NCBI GenBank assembly: GCA_039916305.1
Contig: JBDSLR010000028.1
Location: 1 to 64,000 of the forward strand
Length of the DNA stretch: 64,000 nucleotides
Origin: JACMLD01 sp039916305
GTDB taxonomy: Bacteria > Bacteroidota > Bacteroidia > Chitinophagales > Chitinophagaceae
Direction: 5' to 3'
A program made the translations under genes and the position numbers. Below are positions 43,030 to 52,557 of this stretch, piece by piece. The notes under the pieces are model-generated. The model was given only the letters and a program-made list of their open reading frames with translations, was not told where the DNA came from and made no database searches. Positions within the stretch are counted from its first letter, which is position 1. Every line of letters starts with the position of its first letter.

Positions 43030-44217
43030 TCACAAATAACTCAACCACCATTGCTGGTGCGTGCTTTTATAGCGGTTGTATTTTTTGCACAAAGGATACA
43101 TGGCCAGCACTACAAAAATCCATATAACATACACAATCCCCAATGAGTAGCCAAAATGCGGCGGCCGGAAACCGAACGGCACCTGCGGATTGAACGCATC
43201 TTTGATACCATAGCCCGATGCAAAAAATGCTATTACGCAGAGCAGGTGTATCAGGTAGAAATGAAGAACGAAATAAAACATCGGCACCCTGCCGTAAATG
43301 GTAAAGAAATCCGTCCACCTGTTTTGCAGATGCTCAATGAGCGCCAATACTATTAAAGCCGGTCCAATCGTCATACAGCAATATAAAAGAGAGGGCGGGT
43401 ACTTTGTTGCATTCATGAAAGACAAGACGGTGGTAATGCTGTTTCTTTGTACCGACCATGCAAAGGGATCGCCGTACCCATTGATCAACCGCAGCAATAC
43501 AAAAAGGATGATAAGACTGATCCCGGCCCGTAATAATATTTTTCTCCTGAAAGCAGCAGTTGTGTCTGCCGTAAATAATTTGCCCAGGCAGTAACCCAGG
43601 ATCATCAAACCAGTCCACGGTAAAAACGAGTAAGCCACAAACATTACATGAGTAGGATTAATAACCACCAGTGCACTTCTGCCATGTACAAAGCCCCAGA
43701 ATAAATTAACTTGTCCTTTCCGGGCTGCTTCCGGATAATCAAGCAGGTTATGGGCAAAAAATATAAGCAGGCCAATGGTTGCTAGTAAACGAAACGGCAG
43801 CCGGATAAGGAATGCCATAAAAATCATACTGATACCAATCGCCCAGATGACCTGGAAGAAAATAAAATTATACAATGGATTGAAAGTTAGTGCCAGTGAA
43901 ACAATAACAATTTCTACTACGATAAGCCAGGCGCCACGCTTGAGCAGGAAATTGCTTAATGCAGCAGGTGTTTTTTTCTGACCGTTCAGAAATATGGCGG
44001 TGCCGGATAGAAATACAAATGTGGGTGCGCAAAAATGGGTAATCCAGCGGGTAAAAAATAACACCGGTGTGGTGGTAGCCATATCGGTGGGATTGCCCGT
44101 AATTGCGTTAATATGAAAAAAATCACGGGTGTGATCAAGTGCCATAATAACCATTACAATACCCCTCAGCACATCAATTGACTGAATGCGTTGCCTGGTT
44201 ACCTGAAGACTGGTCAT
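43030..44217 (-). CDS. DUF1624/HGSNAT-like membrane acyltransferase
   Basis: The 395-residue protein has about ten membrane helices and the family signature QSIDVLRGIVMVIMALDHTRDFFH at the N-terminus (the histidine is the proposed acetyl carrier), plus WITHFCAPTFVFLSG and YGRVPMFYFVLHFYLIHL. The family includes heparan-alpha-glucosaminide N-acetyltransferase, which moves acetyl groups across a membrane onto amino sugars. The bacterial substrate is unknown, possibly cell-envelope sugars. It is a single gene, divergent from the esterase. Confidence 0.85.
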   Translation of the reverse strand: MTSLQVTRQRIQSIDVLRGIVMVIMALDHTRDFFHINAITGNPTDMATTTPVLFFTRWITHFCAPTFVFLSGTAIFLNGQKKTPAALSNFLLKRGAWLIVVEIVIVSLALTFNPLYNFIFFQVIWAIGISMIFMAFLIRLPFRLLATIGLLIFFAHNLLDYPEAARKGQVNLFWGFVHGRSALVVINPTHVMFVAYSFLPWTGLMILGYCLGKLFTADTTAAFRRKILLRAGISLIILFVLLRLINGYGDPFAWSVQRNSITTVLSFMNATKYPPSLLYCCMTIGPALIVLALIEHLQNRWTDFFTIYGRVPMFYFVLHFYLIHLLCVIAFFASGYGIKDAFNPQVPFGFRPPHFGYSLGIVYVIWIFVVLAMYPLCKKYNRYKSTHQQWWLSYL

Positions 44218-44306
44218 AAGCAGTGTTTATATTGGTTGGTCTTCAAGATAAAATAAATTGTAAATACATTTATCAGAAACTTACATTTACCCAAAATTAT
44301 ATTGCC

Positions 44307-45200
44307 ATGATGATGATAGTCAGAAAATGCCTGCTTTTCTTTTGCAGCCTGTTAGTAGTTCAATGGGCAATTGGCCAGGCTGCGGGCAAAGTAATAGAAG
44401 AGCGTACGGTTAAAAGTACACTGCTTAACAGGCCGGTAAAATACGCGGTTTACCTGCCGCCCGATTATGAAAAATCAGAAAGAAGCTACCCGGTTGTTTA
44501 TTTGCTGCATGGCTATACAGACGACCATACCGGGTGGCTGCAGTTTGGAGAAATTAACCGTTATGCCGATCAGGCTATTGCCGCCGGTACCTTTCCGCCC
44601 ATGATTATTGTAATGCCCAATGCAGATTCAAGCTGGTACATTAATTCATATGATGGCAAAGAAAAGTATGAAGACTTTTTTATAAAAGAATTTATGCCAT
44701 CCATTGAAAAAACCTACCGCATTAAAGCCGAGAAAAAGTATAGGGGTGTAGCTGGCTTGTCCATGGGCGGTTACGGCACCCTTATTTATGCACTAAAATA
44801 CCCTGAATTATTTGCTGCCGCTGCACCATTAAGTGCTGCCGTGATTGATGATGATGCCATTGCTGGCATGCCTGATAAAAATTATGAAGCAACGTTTGGG
44901 CAATTATTTGGACGTGGCATAAAAGCGAAGGAGCGGTTAAACAAAGCCTGGTACGACAATGCAATTTTAAAAATGGTGGATACAAAATCAACTGATGATT
45001 TAAAGAAGGTAAGGTACTGGATTGATTGCGGTGATGATGACTTTCTTACTAAGGGCAACTGCCTGCTGCATATATTGCTTGCGGAGAAAAAAGTTCCCCA
45101 TGAATACCGGGTGCGTGACGGGGCGCATACCTGGGGCTACTGGCGCACCGGCATTACGGATGCGCTTCAATTCCTGGGCGATAGCTTCCGGCAGAAATAA
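44307..45200 (+). CDS. Exported esterase (CE1/esterase D-like)
   Basis: From the ATG at 44307 the protein has 297 residues with a signal peptide ending near AIGQ. It is an alpha/beta hydrolase of the putative esterase family: VVYLLHGYTDD, the nucleophile S152 in GLSMGGYG, an acid in CGDDDF near residue 243-245, and H274 in DGAHTWGYW. Relatives are feruloyl or acetyl-xylan esterases and S-formylglutathione hydrolases; export favours a polysaccharide esterase. A strong terminator follows. Confidence 0.88.
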   Translation: MMMIVRKCLLFFCSLLVVQWAIGQAAGKVIEERTVKSTLLNRPVKYAVYLPPDYEKSERSYPVVYLLHGYTDDHTGWLQFGEINRYADQAIAAGTFPPMIIVMPNADSSWYINSYDGKEKYEDFFIKEFMPSIEKTYRIKAEKKYRGVAGLSMGGYGTLIYALKYPELFAAAAPLSAAVIDDDAIAGMPDKNYEATFGQLFGRGIKAKERLNKAWYDNAILKMVDTKSTDDLKKVRYWIDCGDDDFLTKGNCLLHILLAEKKVPHEYRVRDGAHTWGYWRTGITDALQFLGDSFRQK

Positions 45201-45225
45201 GCTGTATAATCAGTAATATAATCAA

Positions 45226-45262
45226 CCCCGGCAGTGAAGACAGCATGCCGGGGCTTTTTTTT
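45226..45262 (+). terminator. Rho-independent terminator of the esterase gene
   Basis: CCCCGGCA (45226-45233) and TGCCGGGG (45246-45253) form a perfect stem, followed by C and a run of eight T. Confidence 0.93.
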
Positions 45263-45418
45263 GGTGGACGCTTTGGGATAGCCAGATCTGCGTACAACGG
45301 TTTACGTCCACCCTATTAAAACCTATAACAAAATTTTATCGTATATGGTACTTTGATGTCGCTTGCCGGACATAAGATCCGGCATGTGGCAGTTATTTTT
45401 GAATCACAAACAATAACT

Positions 45419-46150
45419 ATGGTAAAATATATGCTGGTCGCCCTTTCTGTCTTTGTAGGCACCGTCCTCCATGCACAGCAAAGTCCATTGCCGCGCATCA
45501 ACCATTTTGCAGATCTTACCGGAACAGTGGGAGAATCGCAGGGTACAGCGGCAGCTTCTTACGTATACAACTGGCGGCTTGGTAAAAAAAGAAAATGGGA
45601 AGCCGGCCTCAGCCTCCGGTATACGGGTTACTTTGGTGTAAAAAAAGATTTTACTACAGCACCGGGCAGGCTGGCAAGAGGAACAACAACGCCATTTTTA
45701 ATTGTTTTTGCAGAACAAAAAACAGAAAACTGGGATACGCTCACCGTGCAACGCCCTTTCGTAAACTCAGTCAACCTGGCAGCTAATTTTGGTTATAACT
45801 TTAATGCAAGATGGTCGCTTGGTTTTAACATAGACCTGGTGGGATTTTCGTTCGGGCGGACAACCAGTGGTATTTTAACCAGTAATGGCGTCACCCGGAC
45901 CGAGCCCGCTGCAAAACCCACTTCCTTTAATGCTTTGCTGACGGGGGACAATGATTATGGCAACCTCAATTCGGAATTTTTTCTGAAGTACAAACTGGCC
46001 CAACGCTGGGGAATAAAAGCGGTGTACGGATTTTATTTTGCAGAATATAAAACCAATACCATAAAGCAAACAGCACCGGATGGTACGCTTGTAGACAGGT
46101 TTCGTGTAAAGGCCAATACCCTGGGTCTTGGCGTATCTTATCACTTTTAA
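45419..46150 (+). CDS. Outer-membrane beta-barrel-like protein, unknown function
   Basis: From the ATG at 45419 the protein has 243 residues, with a signal peptide ending near VLHAQ. The rest alternates hydrophobic and polar residues in strands with aromatic ends (KRKWEAGLSLRYTGYF, NLAANFGYNFNARWSLGFN, KYKLAQRWGIKAVYGFYF) and ends LGLGVSYHF, a typical barrel C-terminus. A possible promoter box TATTTTTG is at 45394-45401. It is the first gene of a tight three-gene set with a DM13 lipoprotein (8 bases later) and a DUF1223 protein. Confidence 0.7.
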   Translation: MVKYMLVALSVFVGTVLHAQQSPLPRINHFADLTGTVGESQGTAAASYVYNWRLGKKRKWEAGLSLRYTGYFGVKKDFTTAPGRLARGTTTPFLIVFAEQKTENWDTLTVQRPFVNSVNLAANFGYNFNARWSLGFNIDLVGFSFGRTTSGILTSNGVTRTEPAAKPTSFNALLTGDNDYGNLNSEFFLKYKLAQRWGIKAVYGFYFAEYKTNTIKQTAPDGTLVDRFRVKANTLGLGVSYHF

Positions 46151-46158
46151 ATTGAAGC

Positions 46159-46605
46159 ATGAAAAAAAATTATCACTACCTGTTGTTTGCTTTGTTAGCC
46201 TTTGCAGCCTGTACAAAAACAAACGAAACGTCTACAGTTCCGCTTAATGAGACCATACCTCCGGCAGGCGGCGGTAGTGAGAAAGATACTGTCATGCTAA
46301 AACCAACAGGTTCTTTTATCAATGGACCTTATGGAAATGTTACAGGTACTGCCAAAGTAGTGCTGCAAAATGGTAAATACATATTGGCGCTGGAAAACGT
46401 AAACATATCAAACGGACCTGATTTGCATGTATACCTTTCAAAAGAAGTGCAACCGGTAAATTTTATTGATTTGGGAAAACTTAAATCCACTTCCGGCAAC
46501 CAGCTGTACGATATAAATGGAAGTCCTGATTTTGTGGCCTACAAATATGCATTGGTACATTGCCAGCAGTACAATCATTTATTTGGTAGCGCAGAATTAA
46601 AATAA
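46159..46605 (+). CDS. DM13-domain lipoprotein
   Basis: The 148-residue protein has a lipoprotein signal (LLFALLAFAAC) and, from about residue 48 to the end, a DM13 domain: GNVTGTAKVVLQNGKYILAL, NGPDLHVYLS, and YALVHCQQYNHLFGSAEL with the conserved cysteine C135. DM13 domains are proposed to take part in extracytoplasmic electron transfer. It sits between a barrel protein and a thioredoxin-like DUF1223 protein, which supports a redox task in the envelope. Confidence 0.9.
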   Translation: MKKNYHYLLFALLAFAACTKTNETSTVPLNETIPPAGGGSEKDTVMLKPTGSFINGPYGNVTGTAKVVLQNGKYILALENVNISNGPDLHVYLSKEVQPVNFIDLGKLKSTSGNQLYDINGSPDFVAYKYALVHCQQYNHLFGSAELK

Positions 46606-46612
46606 TCGATCT

Positions 46613-47383
46613 ATGAAAAAGGCGCTGATTGTGTGGCCGTTTATTTCGCTGCTGGCTTTTATGATAATGTCATCTGGCTTTGGGCATCCTGCAAAAAAGA
46701 AATTGAACAAACTGGCGGCGGTGAAGGGTTTTGCGCTGGTGGAGTTGTTTACTTCTGAAGGCTGCTCCAGTTGCCCGCCGGCAGATGATGCAGTAGCGGC
46801 GCTGGCAAAAGAATATCCATCAGGCGTATTTGTGTTGTCTTACCATGTAGATTATTGGAACTACCTGGGTTGGAAAGACCCTTTCAGTTCAGCTGATTAC
46901 TCCAGCCGGCAGCAGCAATATGCCGCTGTGTTTGATCTTAACAGCATTTATACCCCGCAAGTTATTGTAAATGGCAAAACACAGTTTACAGGATCTGATA
47001 AAAGCAGGTTATACAATGTAGTTGACAAGGCACTGAATGAAAAAAATACTGCCTCCATTGAACTGAGTGCAGCAGCAACCGCCGCCAAAGAGGTGCAGGT
47101 TAATTATAAAACAAATGCTGATAAAAATATGCTCGTAAGGGTAGCGCTGGTACAGTTACAGGCCAGCAATGCGATAAAGAGAGGAGAAAACCGCGGCCTG
47201 CAGTTAAAGCATATTGATGTGGTACGCAGTTTTAAAACAGCCGGCAGCAATGCTGGATCCATTTCTTTTACATTCCCCGAAGGACTTACCGCAAAAGATT
47301 GTAAAGTGATTCTATTTGTGCAAAACGCGACCAATATGCATATTGCCGGTGCTGCAGAATGCCCAGTAAATGTTGTGATGTGA
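46613..47383 (+). CDS. Exported DUF1223 thioredoxin-like protein
   Basis: The 256-residue protein has an N-terminal membrane or signal segment (about 5-24), then a thioredoxin-like fold with LVELFTSEGCSSCPPADD (C51-x2-C54), SYHVDYWNYLGWKDPF and SIYTPQVIVNGKTQFTG, all typical of DUF1223. The CxxC suggests dithiol redox chemistry in the periplasm. It follows the DM13 lipoprotein by 7 bases and is probably the last gene of that transcript. Confidence 0.9.
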   Translation: MKKALIVWPFISLLAFMIMSSGFGHPAKKKLNKLAAVKGFALVELFTSEGCSSCPPADDAVAALAKEYPSGVFVLSYHVDYWNYLGWKDPFSSADYSSRQQQYAAVFDLNSIYTPQVIVNGKTQFTGSDKSRLYNVVDKALNEKNTASIELSAAATAAKEVQVNYKTNADKNMLVRVALVQLQASNAIKRGENRGLQLKHIDVVRSFKTAGSNAGSISFTFPEGLTAKDCKVILFVQNATNMHIAGAAECPVNVVM

Positions 47384-47441
47384 AAATATAACTGCATATG
47401 GCCTGTATAAATCCGGCAGAAGGCATTTAACTTTCAAATCT

Positions 47442-48443
47442 TTACACGGTCATCAGGCTGCAGCCACGCAGATCAGCGTTGTCTATACGGCCTATTACTT
47501 CAAAGCCGCTATCAGATTGCATCTTTCCGGCATCATCTGTTGCAATAAAGGAACAGGAAAATATATTAGCCAGGTCTATTACATTTATAATTCCATTGTC
47601 TGCAGCAGCAAGTTGCAGCGGATCATCATCGGCCCTTAACAAAACCTTCATCCAGGGCGGGCAATAAAAAATGCCATTACCATTGGAGTAAGCTTGCGAT
47701 AATAATTCCGTCATACCATATTCTGAGTGAATCGTTGCAACGCCTAACCGGCTGGTTAAAAAACCATGCACCTGTTGCCGGGTCCATTCTTCCCGGCGAC
47801 CTTTCATACCACCCGTTTCCATCACTACTGTATGCTGCAGTTGCAACTGGTGGGCTTCTGCAAAATCAAGCAGGGCAAAGGTTACACCAATCAGCAGCGT
47901 TTTCTGTTGCCGGCTTTCCAGTACCTGCAGGTTGTTAAACAATTTCTCGTGTTCGTATAAATAAAAGCCGCTTTCGGGGTGCCCGCTCTGTTTTACTAAT
48001 TCATCCACCATTACTACCAGCGAAGAGTTGCTTCTTTCCAGGTAAGAAGGTAGCAGGCCAATGATACACCAGTCTGCTACCGGCCCATAAAATTGCTGAA
48101 AGGCCTGCATGAAACTTTGCTGGTAGACGGTCAGGTTTTTAACATAATGCCGGCTGTTGGTAGTCTGTGTGGTGCCGCTGCTTTCAAAGGTGGCTGCAGG
48201 TTCAAAATGCCCCGTCACCACTTTATGCGACTTAAAAAATCGGATGGGCAGAAAAGGGATATCTGATAATTGGGTCACTTTTTCCGGTGGCCTGCCAACT
48301 GCATTTGCATACTGCGCGTATATAAGATTGTGTGCATACTGAAACTGATAGGTTTGCAAGGCCAGTTGTTGGAAATCAGCTGGCTGCAAATTGAAAATTT
48401 TATCATTCCATTCACCTGATATGTTAGGTAATTCAACGGGCAT
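47442..48443 (-). CDS. LuxE-family acyl-protein synthetase-like protein
   Basis: The 333-residue protein matches the LuxE/acyl-protein synthetase family, part of the ANL adenylating superfamily: FKSHKVVTG, the adenylate-loop FESSGTTQTTNSRHYV, METGGMKGRREEW, and HSEYGMTELLSQAY. LuxE activates fatty acids for reduction to aldehydes in bioluminescent bacteria. In Bacteroidota homologues are common without lux genes and may activate an acyl or amino-acyl group for envelope polysaccharides. It is divergent from a small lipoprotein gene. Confidence 0.85.
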   Translation of the reverse strand: MPVELPNISGEWNDKIFNLQPADFQQLALQTYQFQYAHNLIYAQYANAVGRPPEKVTQLSDIPFLPIRFFKSHKVVTGHFEPAATFESSGTTQTTNSRHYVKNLTVYQQSFMQAFQQFYGPVADWCIIGLLPSYLERSNSSLVVMVDELVKQSGHPESGFYLYEHEKLFNNLQVLESRQQKTLLIGVTFALLDFAEAHQLQLQHTVVMETGGMKGRREEWTRQQVHGFLTSRLGVATIHSEYGMTELLSQAYSNGNGIFYCPPWMKVLLRADDDPLQLAAADNGIINVIDLANIFSCSFIATDDAGKMQSDSGFEVIGRIDNADLRGCSLMTV

Positions 48444-48471
48444 CGTCTAAATTTGTTGATAACATTTGAAT

Positions 48472-48930
48472 ATGAAAAAATTACTAATCGTTGGTTTTGT
48501 GCTGATTATGCTGGCAGCGTGTAACAAAGATAAGTATCAAACCAAGCCGCAAATCTCAATAAAATCTACCAGTACTTCTGTGGTGGGGGTAAACGGCGGC
48601 ATCACTATTACGCTTTCATTTACTGACAAGGAGGGGGATATCAGCGATACATTATACCTCAAGAAAATCCGGCTTAACAAAACAGTGGTACCTACCATCC
48701 GCGACTCCATCAAATATAAAATTCCTGATTTTCCTGATTATTCAAAAGGCGAAATAGGCGTGGCACTGGATTATCAAACGGTTTTATCTGCTATTTCACC
48801 ACCACCTATACCCGGCTCCGTGCCATCGCAGCCCCAGCCAGATACGCTTCTTATCAAGTTCTGGATACGCGACAAGGGTGGCAATGTAAGTGATACGGTT
48901 ACCACTGATAAAATTGTTGTTCTCCGGTAA
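48472..48930 (+). CDS. Lipoprotein of unknown function
   Basis: From the ATG at 48472 the protein has 152 residues. A lipoprotein signal (LIMLAAC) is followed by a predicted single beta-sandwich domain (ITITLSFTDKEGDISDTLYL, DTLLIKFWIRDKGGNVSDTV), which looks like a Bacteroidota extracytoplasmic Ig-type fold. No family is recognised. A proline-rich loop SPPPIPGSVPSQPQP lies near the end. It probably sits on the periplasmic or outer surface. Confidence 0.7.
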   Translation: MKKLLIVGFVLIMLAACNKDKYQTKPQISIKSTSTSVVGVNGGITITLSFTDKEGDISDTLYLKKIRLNKTVVPTIRDSIKYKIPDFPDYSKGEIGVALDYQTVLSAISPPPIPGSVPSQPQPDTLLIKFWIRDKGGNVSDTVTTDKIVVLR

Positions 48931-48960
48931 TCATTTTTTACTTTATTTCTATTATAAGGC

Positions 48961-49800
48961 ATGCTGAAAAGGCTGTTCAATTTTTTTATCTTCAGCAGTT
49001 TTTATATAGCTCTGTGTGCAGTGGTGATGGTGTACCAGCTTCAGCTACTTTTTCCGCAGGTGAATATTACCTTGCCATTGTACTTTTTTATCTTTTTTTC
49101 TACGGTCTGCAGCTATAATTTTCACTGGTGGCTCAGCCAGCATTCGGATAATGGTTCAGGCAGATTGCAATGGACCTTGCGGTATAAACCATTGCACCTT
49201 GTTCTATATTTTATTGGCCTTATTGGAGCGGTAATTGGTTTTTTTATGCTCCGCCAGCATTGGTTCTGGATAGGCCTGGGGGCATTTGTTACTTTTCTTT
49301 ATTCAGCTCCTAAAATTCCCTGCAAAATTTTTATTGATCTCCGGCGGATCGCAATTGGCAAAACTATTTTCCTGGCTTTTGTATGGATGTATGTAACCAC
49401 TGTTTTGCCACTGCTGGTTACGGGCAATCCATGGCAGGCCGGGTTTACCTGGCTGGCCCTGAGCAGGTTTTTTTTAATCTATGCCATTTGTATTTTATTT
49501 GATTACCGGGACAGGGAAGATGACAAAGCAGCTGGCATCCGCAGTATGATAACTGTGCTGCATGAGCGCGGTATTAACCGGCTTTTTGTATTGTCTATTC
49601 TTCTCTTTACACTTTTTACAGCTTGTATGTCTACCAGCGGAAGCAGCTGGGCAGTCATCGGTATATTACTGGTACCCGGGGTTACAGTAGCAGCGCTGTA
49701 CAATTACGCAAGAAAGCATTTTTCAGACTACCTGTATTATTTTGTACTGGATGGATTAATGATGTTATCAGGGCTGTTGATGTTCCTGCTCTATATTTAA
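48961..49800 (+). CDS. UbiA-like polytopic membrane protein
   Basis: The 279-residue protein has about eight membrane helices. Its second aspartate-rich block, LFDYRDREDDKAAGIRSM, matches the UbiA prenyltransferase motif near DYxDRExD, but the first NDxxDxxxD motif is replaced by SYNFHWWLSQH. So it belongs to the UbiA superfamily by likeness but may not use the standard magnesium-prenyl-diphosphate site. It is the first of a run of co-directional genes with a peptidase and glycan enzymes. Confidence 0.6.
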   Translation: MLKRLFNFFIFSSFYIALCAVVMVYQLQLLFPQVNITLPLYFFIFFSTVCSYNFHWWLSQHSDNGSGRLQWTLRYKPLHLVLYFIGLIGAVIGFFMLRQHWFWIGLGAFVTFLYSAPKIPCKIFIDLRRIAIGKTIFLAFVWMYVTTVLPLLVTGNPWQAGFTWLALSRFFLIYAICILFDYRDREDDKAAGIRSMITVLHERGINRLFVLSILLFTLFTACMSTSGSSWAVIGILLVPGVTVAALYNYARKHFSDYLYYFVLDGLMMLSGLLMFLLYI

Positions 49801-49897
49801 GTATTTTTGCTGCTGTTTTACAGACAGTCAACATGAACATATATTGGCGCTGGTAAATAACCAGTTTAATTGTTTTTTAAATGAACGCAACAGTACT

Positions 49898-51007
49898 ATG
49901 GCAAAAGCAGTAAAAAAGAAGAAATCAGTTATAACAGATGCTTCAATGGCCTTTTTTAAGAATTATATTAATAATGCTTCGCCCGTAGGTTTTGAAAGCA
50001 GTGGCCAGCAATTATGGCTTGATTACCTGGCGCCCTGGATTGATACCCATTTTACAGATCCTTATGGAACGGCCGTAGGTGTAATTAATCCTGATGCGCC
50101 TTTTAAAGTAGTGATAGAAGCGCATGCTGATGAAATAAGCTGGTTTGTAAATTACATTAACAATGAAGGATTGCTCTACCTTAAGCGGAATGGTGGTGTA
50201 GACCACCAGGTAGCACCGGCGCAGCGGGTATTTATACATGGAAAAAAGGGCCTGGTACCTGCTGTTTTTGGATGGCCGGCCATTCATACGCGTATGGGCA
50301 ATACTGATTCAAAAGAACAGCAGCCAAAAGTGGATAATCTTTTTCTTGATACCGGTGCAAGAAATAAAAAAGAAGTAGAAGCGCTTGGTATACATATTGG
50401 CGCGGTGGTAACCTACCAGGATGGATTTACTGAGCTTGCCCATGACTACTATGTGGGCCGCGCTTTTGATAACCGGGTGGGTGGGTTTATGATTGCTGAA
50501 GTGGCCCGGCTGCTGAAAGAAAATAAAAAGAAACTTCCATACGGTTTGTACATTGTAAACGCAGTGCAGGAAGAGGTTGGTTTACGCGGTGCAGAAATGA
50601 TAGCCAGGCGTATTAAACCCAATATTGCCATCATTACTGATGTAACGCATGATACCACCACGCCCATGATAAATAAAATCATTGAAGGTGATATTGCGTG
50701 TGGTAAGGGGCCTTCACTGGCATATGCTCCTGCAGTGCACAATAAATTGCTTGACCTTGTGCAGGAAGTGGCTGCCAAATCAAAAATACCAGTTCAGTTG
50801 AGGGCCCTGAGCAGGAGCACCGGTACCGATACCGATTCTTTTGCATATGCCAATGACGGTTGCCCGTCTGTCCTTATTTCTATACCGCTTCGCTACATGC
50901 ATACTACTGTAGAGATGCTGCACAAAAGCGATATTGAATCAACCATTGAACTGATGTATGAAAGTTTATTAGCTTTAACACCCAAAACCAATCTTAGTTA
51001 TCTTTGA
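49898..51007 (+). CDS. M42-family metallopeptidase
   Basis: From the ATG at 49898 the protein has 369 residues and the zinc-ligand set of M42 aminopeptidases: VVIEAHADEISW, VGRAFDNRVGG, the catalytic NAVQEEVGLRGAE, ITDVTHDT and RYMHTTVEM. These cytosolic enzymes remove N-terminal residues from peptides as large tetrahedral assemblies; some were named endoglucanases in error. The frame reaches back to 49844, but the lysine-rich start at 49898 follows family practice. Its stop overlaps the next small gene's start by one base. Confidence 0.9.
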   Translation: MAKAVKKKKSVITDASMAFFKNYINNASPVGFESSGQQLWLDYLAPWIDTHFTDPYGTAVGVINPDAPFKVVIEAHADEISWFVNYINNEGLLYLKRNGGVDHQVAPAQRVFIHGKKGLVPAVFGWPAIHTRMGNTDSKEQQPKVDNLFLDTGARNKKEVEALGIHIGAVVTYQDGFTELAHDYYVGRAFDNRVGGFMIAEVARLLKENKKKLPYGLYIVNAVQEEVGLRGAEMIARRIKPNIAIITDVTHDTTTPMINKIIEGDIACGKGPSLAYAPAVHNKLLDLVQEVAAKSKIPVQLRALSRSTGTDTDSFAYANDGCPSVLISIPLRYMHTTVEMLHKSDIESTIELMYESLLALTPKTNLSYL

Positions 51008-51186
51008 TGATGTCATTCCTTCTTTATATAGACCCCGGCAGTGGCAGTTACCTGGTGCAGGTTATTATTGCCGCTATTCTTGGTGTTGCATTTTATTTTA
51101 AAACAATCTGGCTGCGGATAAAGATGTTTTTTGGAAGCAGAAAAAAAGAACAGCAGCCCGGTAACCAGGAAGGGCATGATGAATAA
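51007..51186 (+). CDS. Small membrane protein of glycan loci
   Basis: A protein of 59 residues (from 51007; 51010 also possible) with one or two membrane segments and the motif LLYIDPGSGSYLVQVIIAAI, then a basic tail FKTIWLRIKMFFGSRKK. Small proteins starting with IDPGTGS-type motifs recur in Bacteroidota and proteobacterial exopolysaccharide loci with unknown function. It overlaps the genes on both sides, so it is well supported as a translated gene. Confidence 0.7.
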   Translation: MMSFLLYIDPGSGSYLVQVIIAAILGVAFYFKTIWLRIKMFFGSRKKEQQPGNQEGHDE

Positions 51187-52555
51187 AAAGCAACATCCGG
51201 CTTCATTCCGGGACCCCGCAGGATTTATATTTCAGCATGAAGGAAATTTTTACCGGCAGGTTAACCAAACGTATGCGGATAATTATATCTTGTTTAAGCA
51301 AAGCGGCTTGTATGATTTACTGGTAACTGAAAAAAAAATACTGCCCCACACGGAACTGGATACAAATTTTACAGGCACACATCAATGGTATAAAACATTA
51401 CTTCCGCAGCAACTGAATTTTATCACTTACCCGTATGAGTGGTGCTTCTCACAATGGAAAGATGCAGCGTTACTTACACTCGACCTGGTAGAAACAGCTG
51501 TTAAGTATGGTATGATAGTAAAGGATGCTACGCCCTTTAATATACAGTTTATTAACGGCGCCCCGGTTTTTATAGATACTTTGTCATTTGAGAGGTACGA
51601 TGCTTCCAAACCCTGGATAGCCTATCGCCAGTTTGTTGAATGTTTTATTGCACCATTATTACTGGCCAGGTACAATATTGCATCCATGCTGCGCATTTTC
51701 CAGGTATATCCGGATGGGATACCGCTTGCCGTTATATCAAAATTGCTGCCTTTAAAAACCCTGCTGAATGTAAATATTTTTTTGCACATCCGTCTTCCCG
51801 GCATGATGGGTACAAATACAAATAGCGCAAAAAAAAAGCAGGTTACATTTACACAACAAAAATTGCTGAATATTATTAATAATCTCCATTCTTTTGTTCG
51901 TTCAATATCATTGCCACCTTCCGTTACACAGTGGAATAATTACTATGAAGAAACCATTCTCAGTAATGAGTATGCAGCAGCCAAGATGGTCATTATAGAA
52001 AGCTGGTTGAAAGAAATCCCCGGTCAGCAAATACTTGATATAGGCACCAACACAGGTTTATTTGCAAAAGCCGCGGCGGCTGCCGGAAAACGTATCCTGG
52101 CTGTGGACGCAGATACGGCCTGTATTGACAAGCTTTATAGAGAATGCAGGCAGCAAAACATAAGTGGCCTGACACCGCTCTGCGTGGATATAAGCAATCC
52201 GTCGCCTGCCATTGGCTGGCAAAATAACGAAAGGCCTTCCTTTATTGAAAGAGCCAGCGTTGATCTCAGCATGGCGCTCGCTTTGATTCACCATCTTGTA
52301 ATTGGTAAGAATATCAGTTTTGAACAGGTAGCCTGCACTTTCAGCAGGTTTTCACCATATCTTATTATAGAATTTGTACCCAAAAATGATCCAAAAGTGC
52401 AACTGTTGTTGCAGGATAGACAGGATATTTTCGACAATTACAACGAACAATCTTTTATTACGGCATTTGAAAAAGAGTTTTTAGTTGTTAAAAAAGCGTG
52501 TGTGCCCGGAACAGAAAGAGCTATTTTTTTGATGCAGCGCAATAATTATAATTGA
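51176..52555 (+). CDS. Class I SAM-dependent methyltransferase (NoeA-like)
   Basis: From the ATG at 51176 (or 51179) the protein has about 459 residues. An N-terminal region with PYEWCFSQWKDAAL and FNIQFINGAPVFIDTLSFE resembles NoeA/nodulation-type methyltransferases. The SAM site is in the C-terminal half: QQILDIGTNTGLFAKAAA, AVDADTAC, and DLSMALALIHHLVIG. Such proteins sit in surface glycan loci and may methylate a sugar or lipid-linked intermediate. It overlaps the small membrane gene by 11 bases and is 2 bases before the GT2 gene. Confidence 0.8.
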   Translation: MMNKKQHPASFRDPAGFIFQHEGNFYRQVNQTYADNYILFKQSGLYDLLVTEKKILPHTELDTNFTGTHQWYKTLLPQQLNFITYPYEWCFSQWKDAALLTLDLVETAVKYGMIVKDATPFNIQFINGAPVFIDTLSFERYDASKPWIAYRQFVECFIAPLLLARYNIASMLRIFQVYPDGIPLAVISKLLPLKTLLNVNIFLHIRLPGMMGTNTNSAKKKQVTFTQQKLLNIINNLHSFVRSISLPPSVTQWNNYYEETILSNEYAAAKMVIIESWLKEIPGQQILDIGTNTGLFAKAAAAAGKRILAVDADTACIDKLYRECRQQNISGLTPLCVDISNPSPAIGWQNNERPSFIERASVDLSMALALIHHLVIGKNISFEQVACTFSRFSPYLIIEFVPKNDPKVQLLLQDRQDIFDNYNEQSFITAFEKEFLVVKKACVPGTERAIFLMQRNNYN

Positions 52556-52557
52556 AT

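Noticed and set aside
47442..48443. Lux-type luciferase pathway
   Set aside because: Only the LuxE-like gene is present; no luxA, luxB, luxC or luxD, and it lies 36 kb from the AAR-ADO pair.
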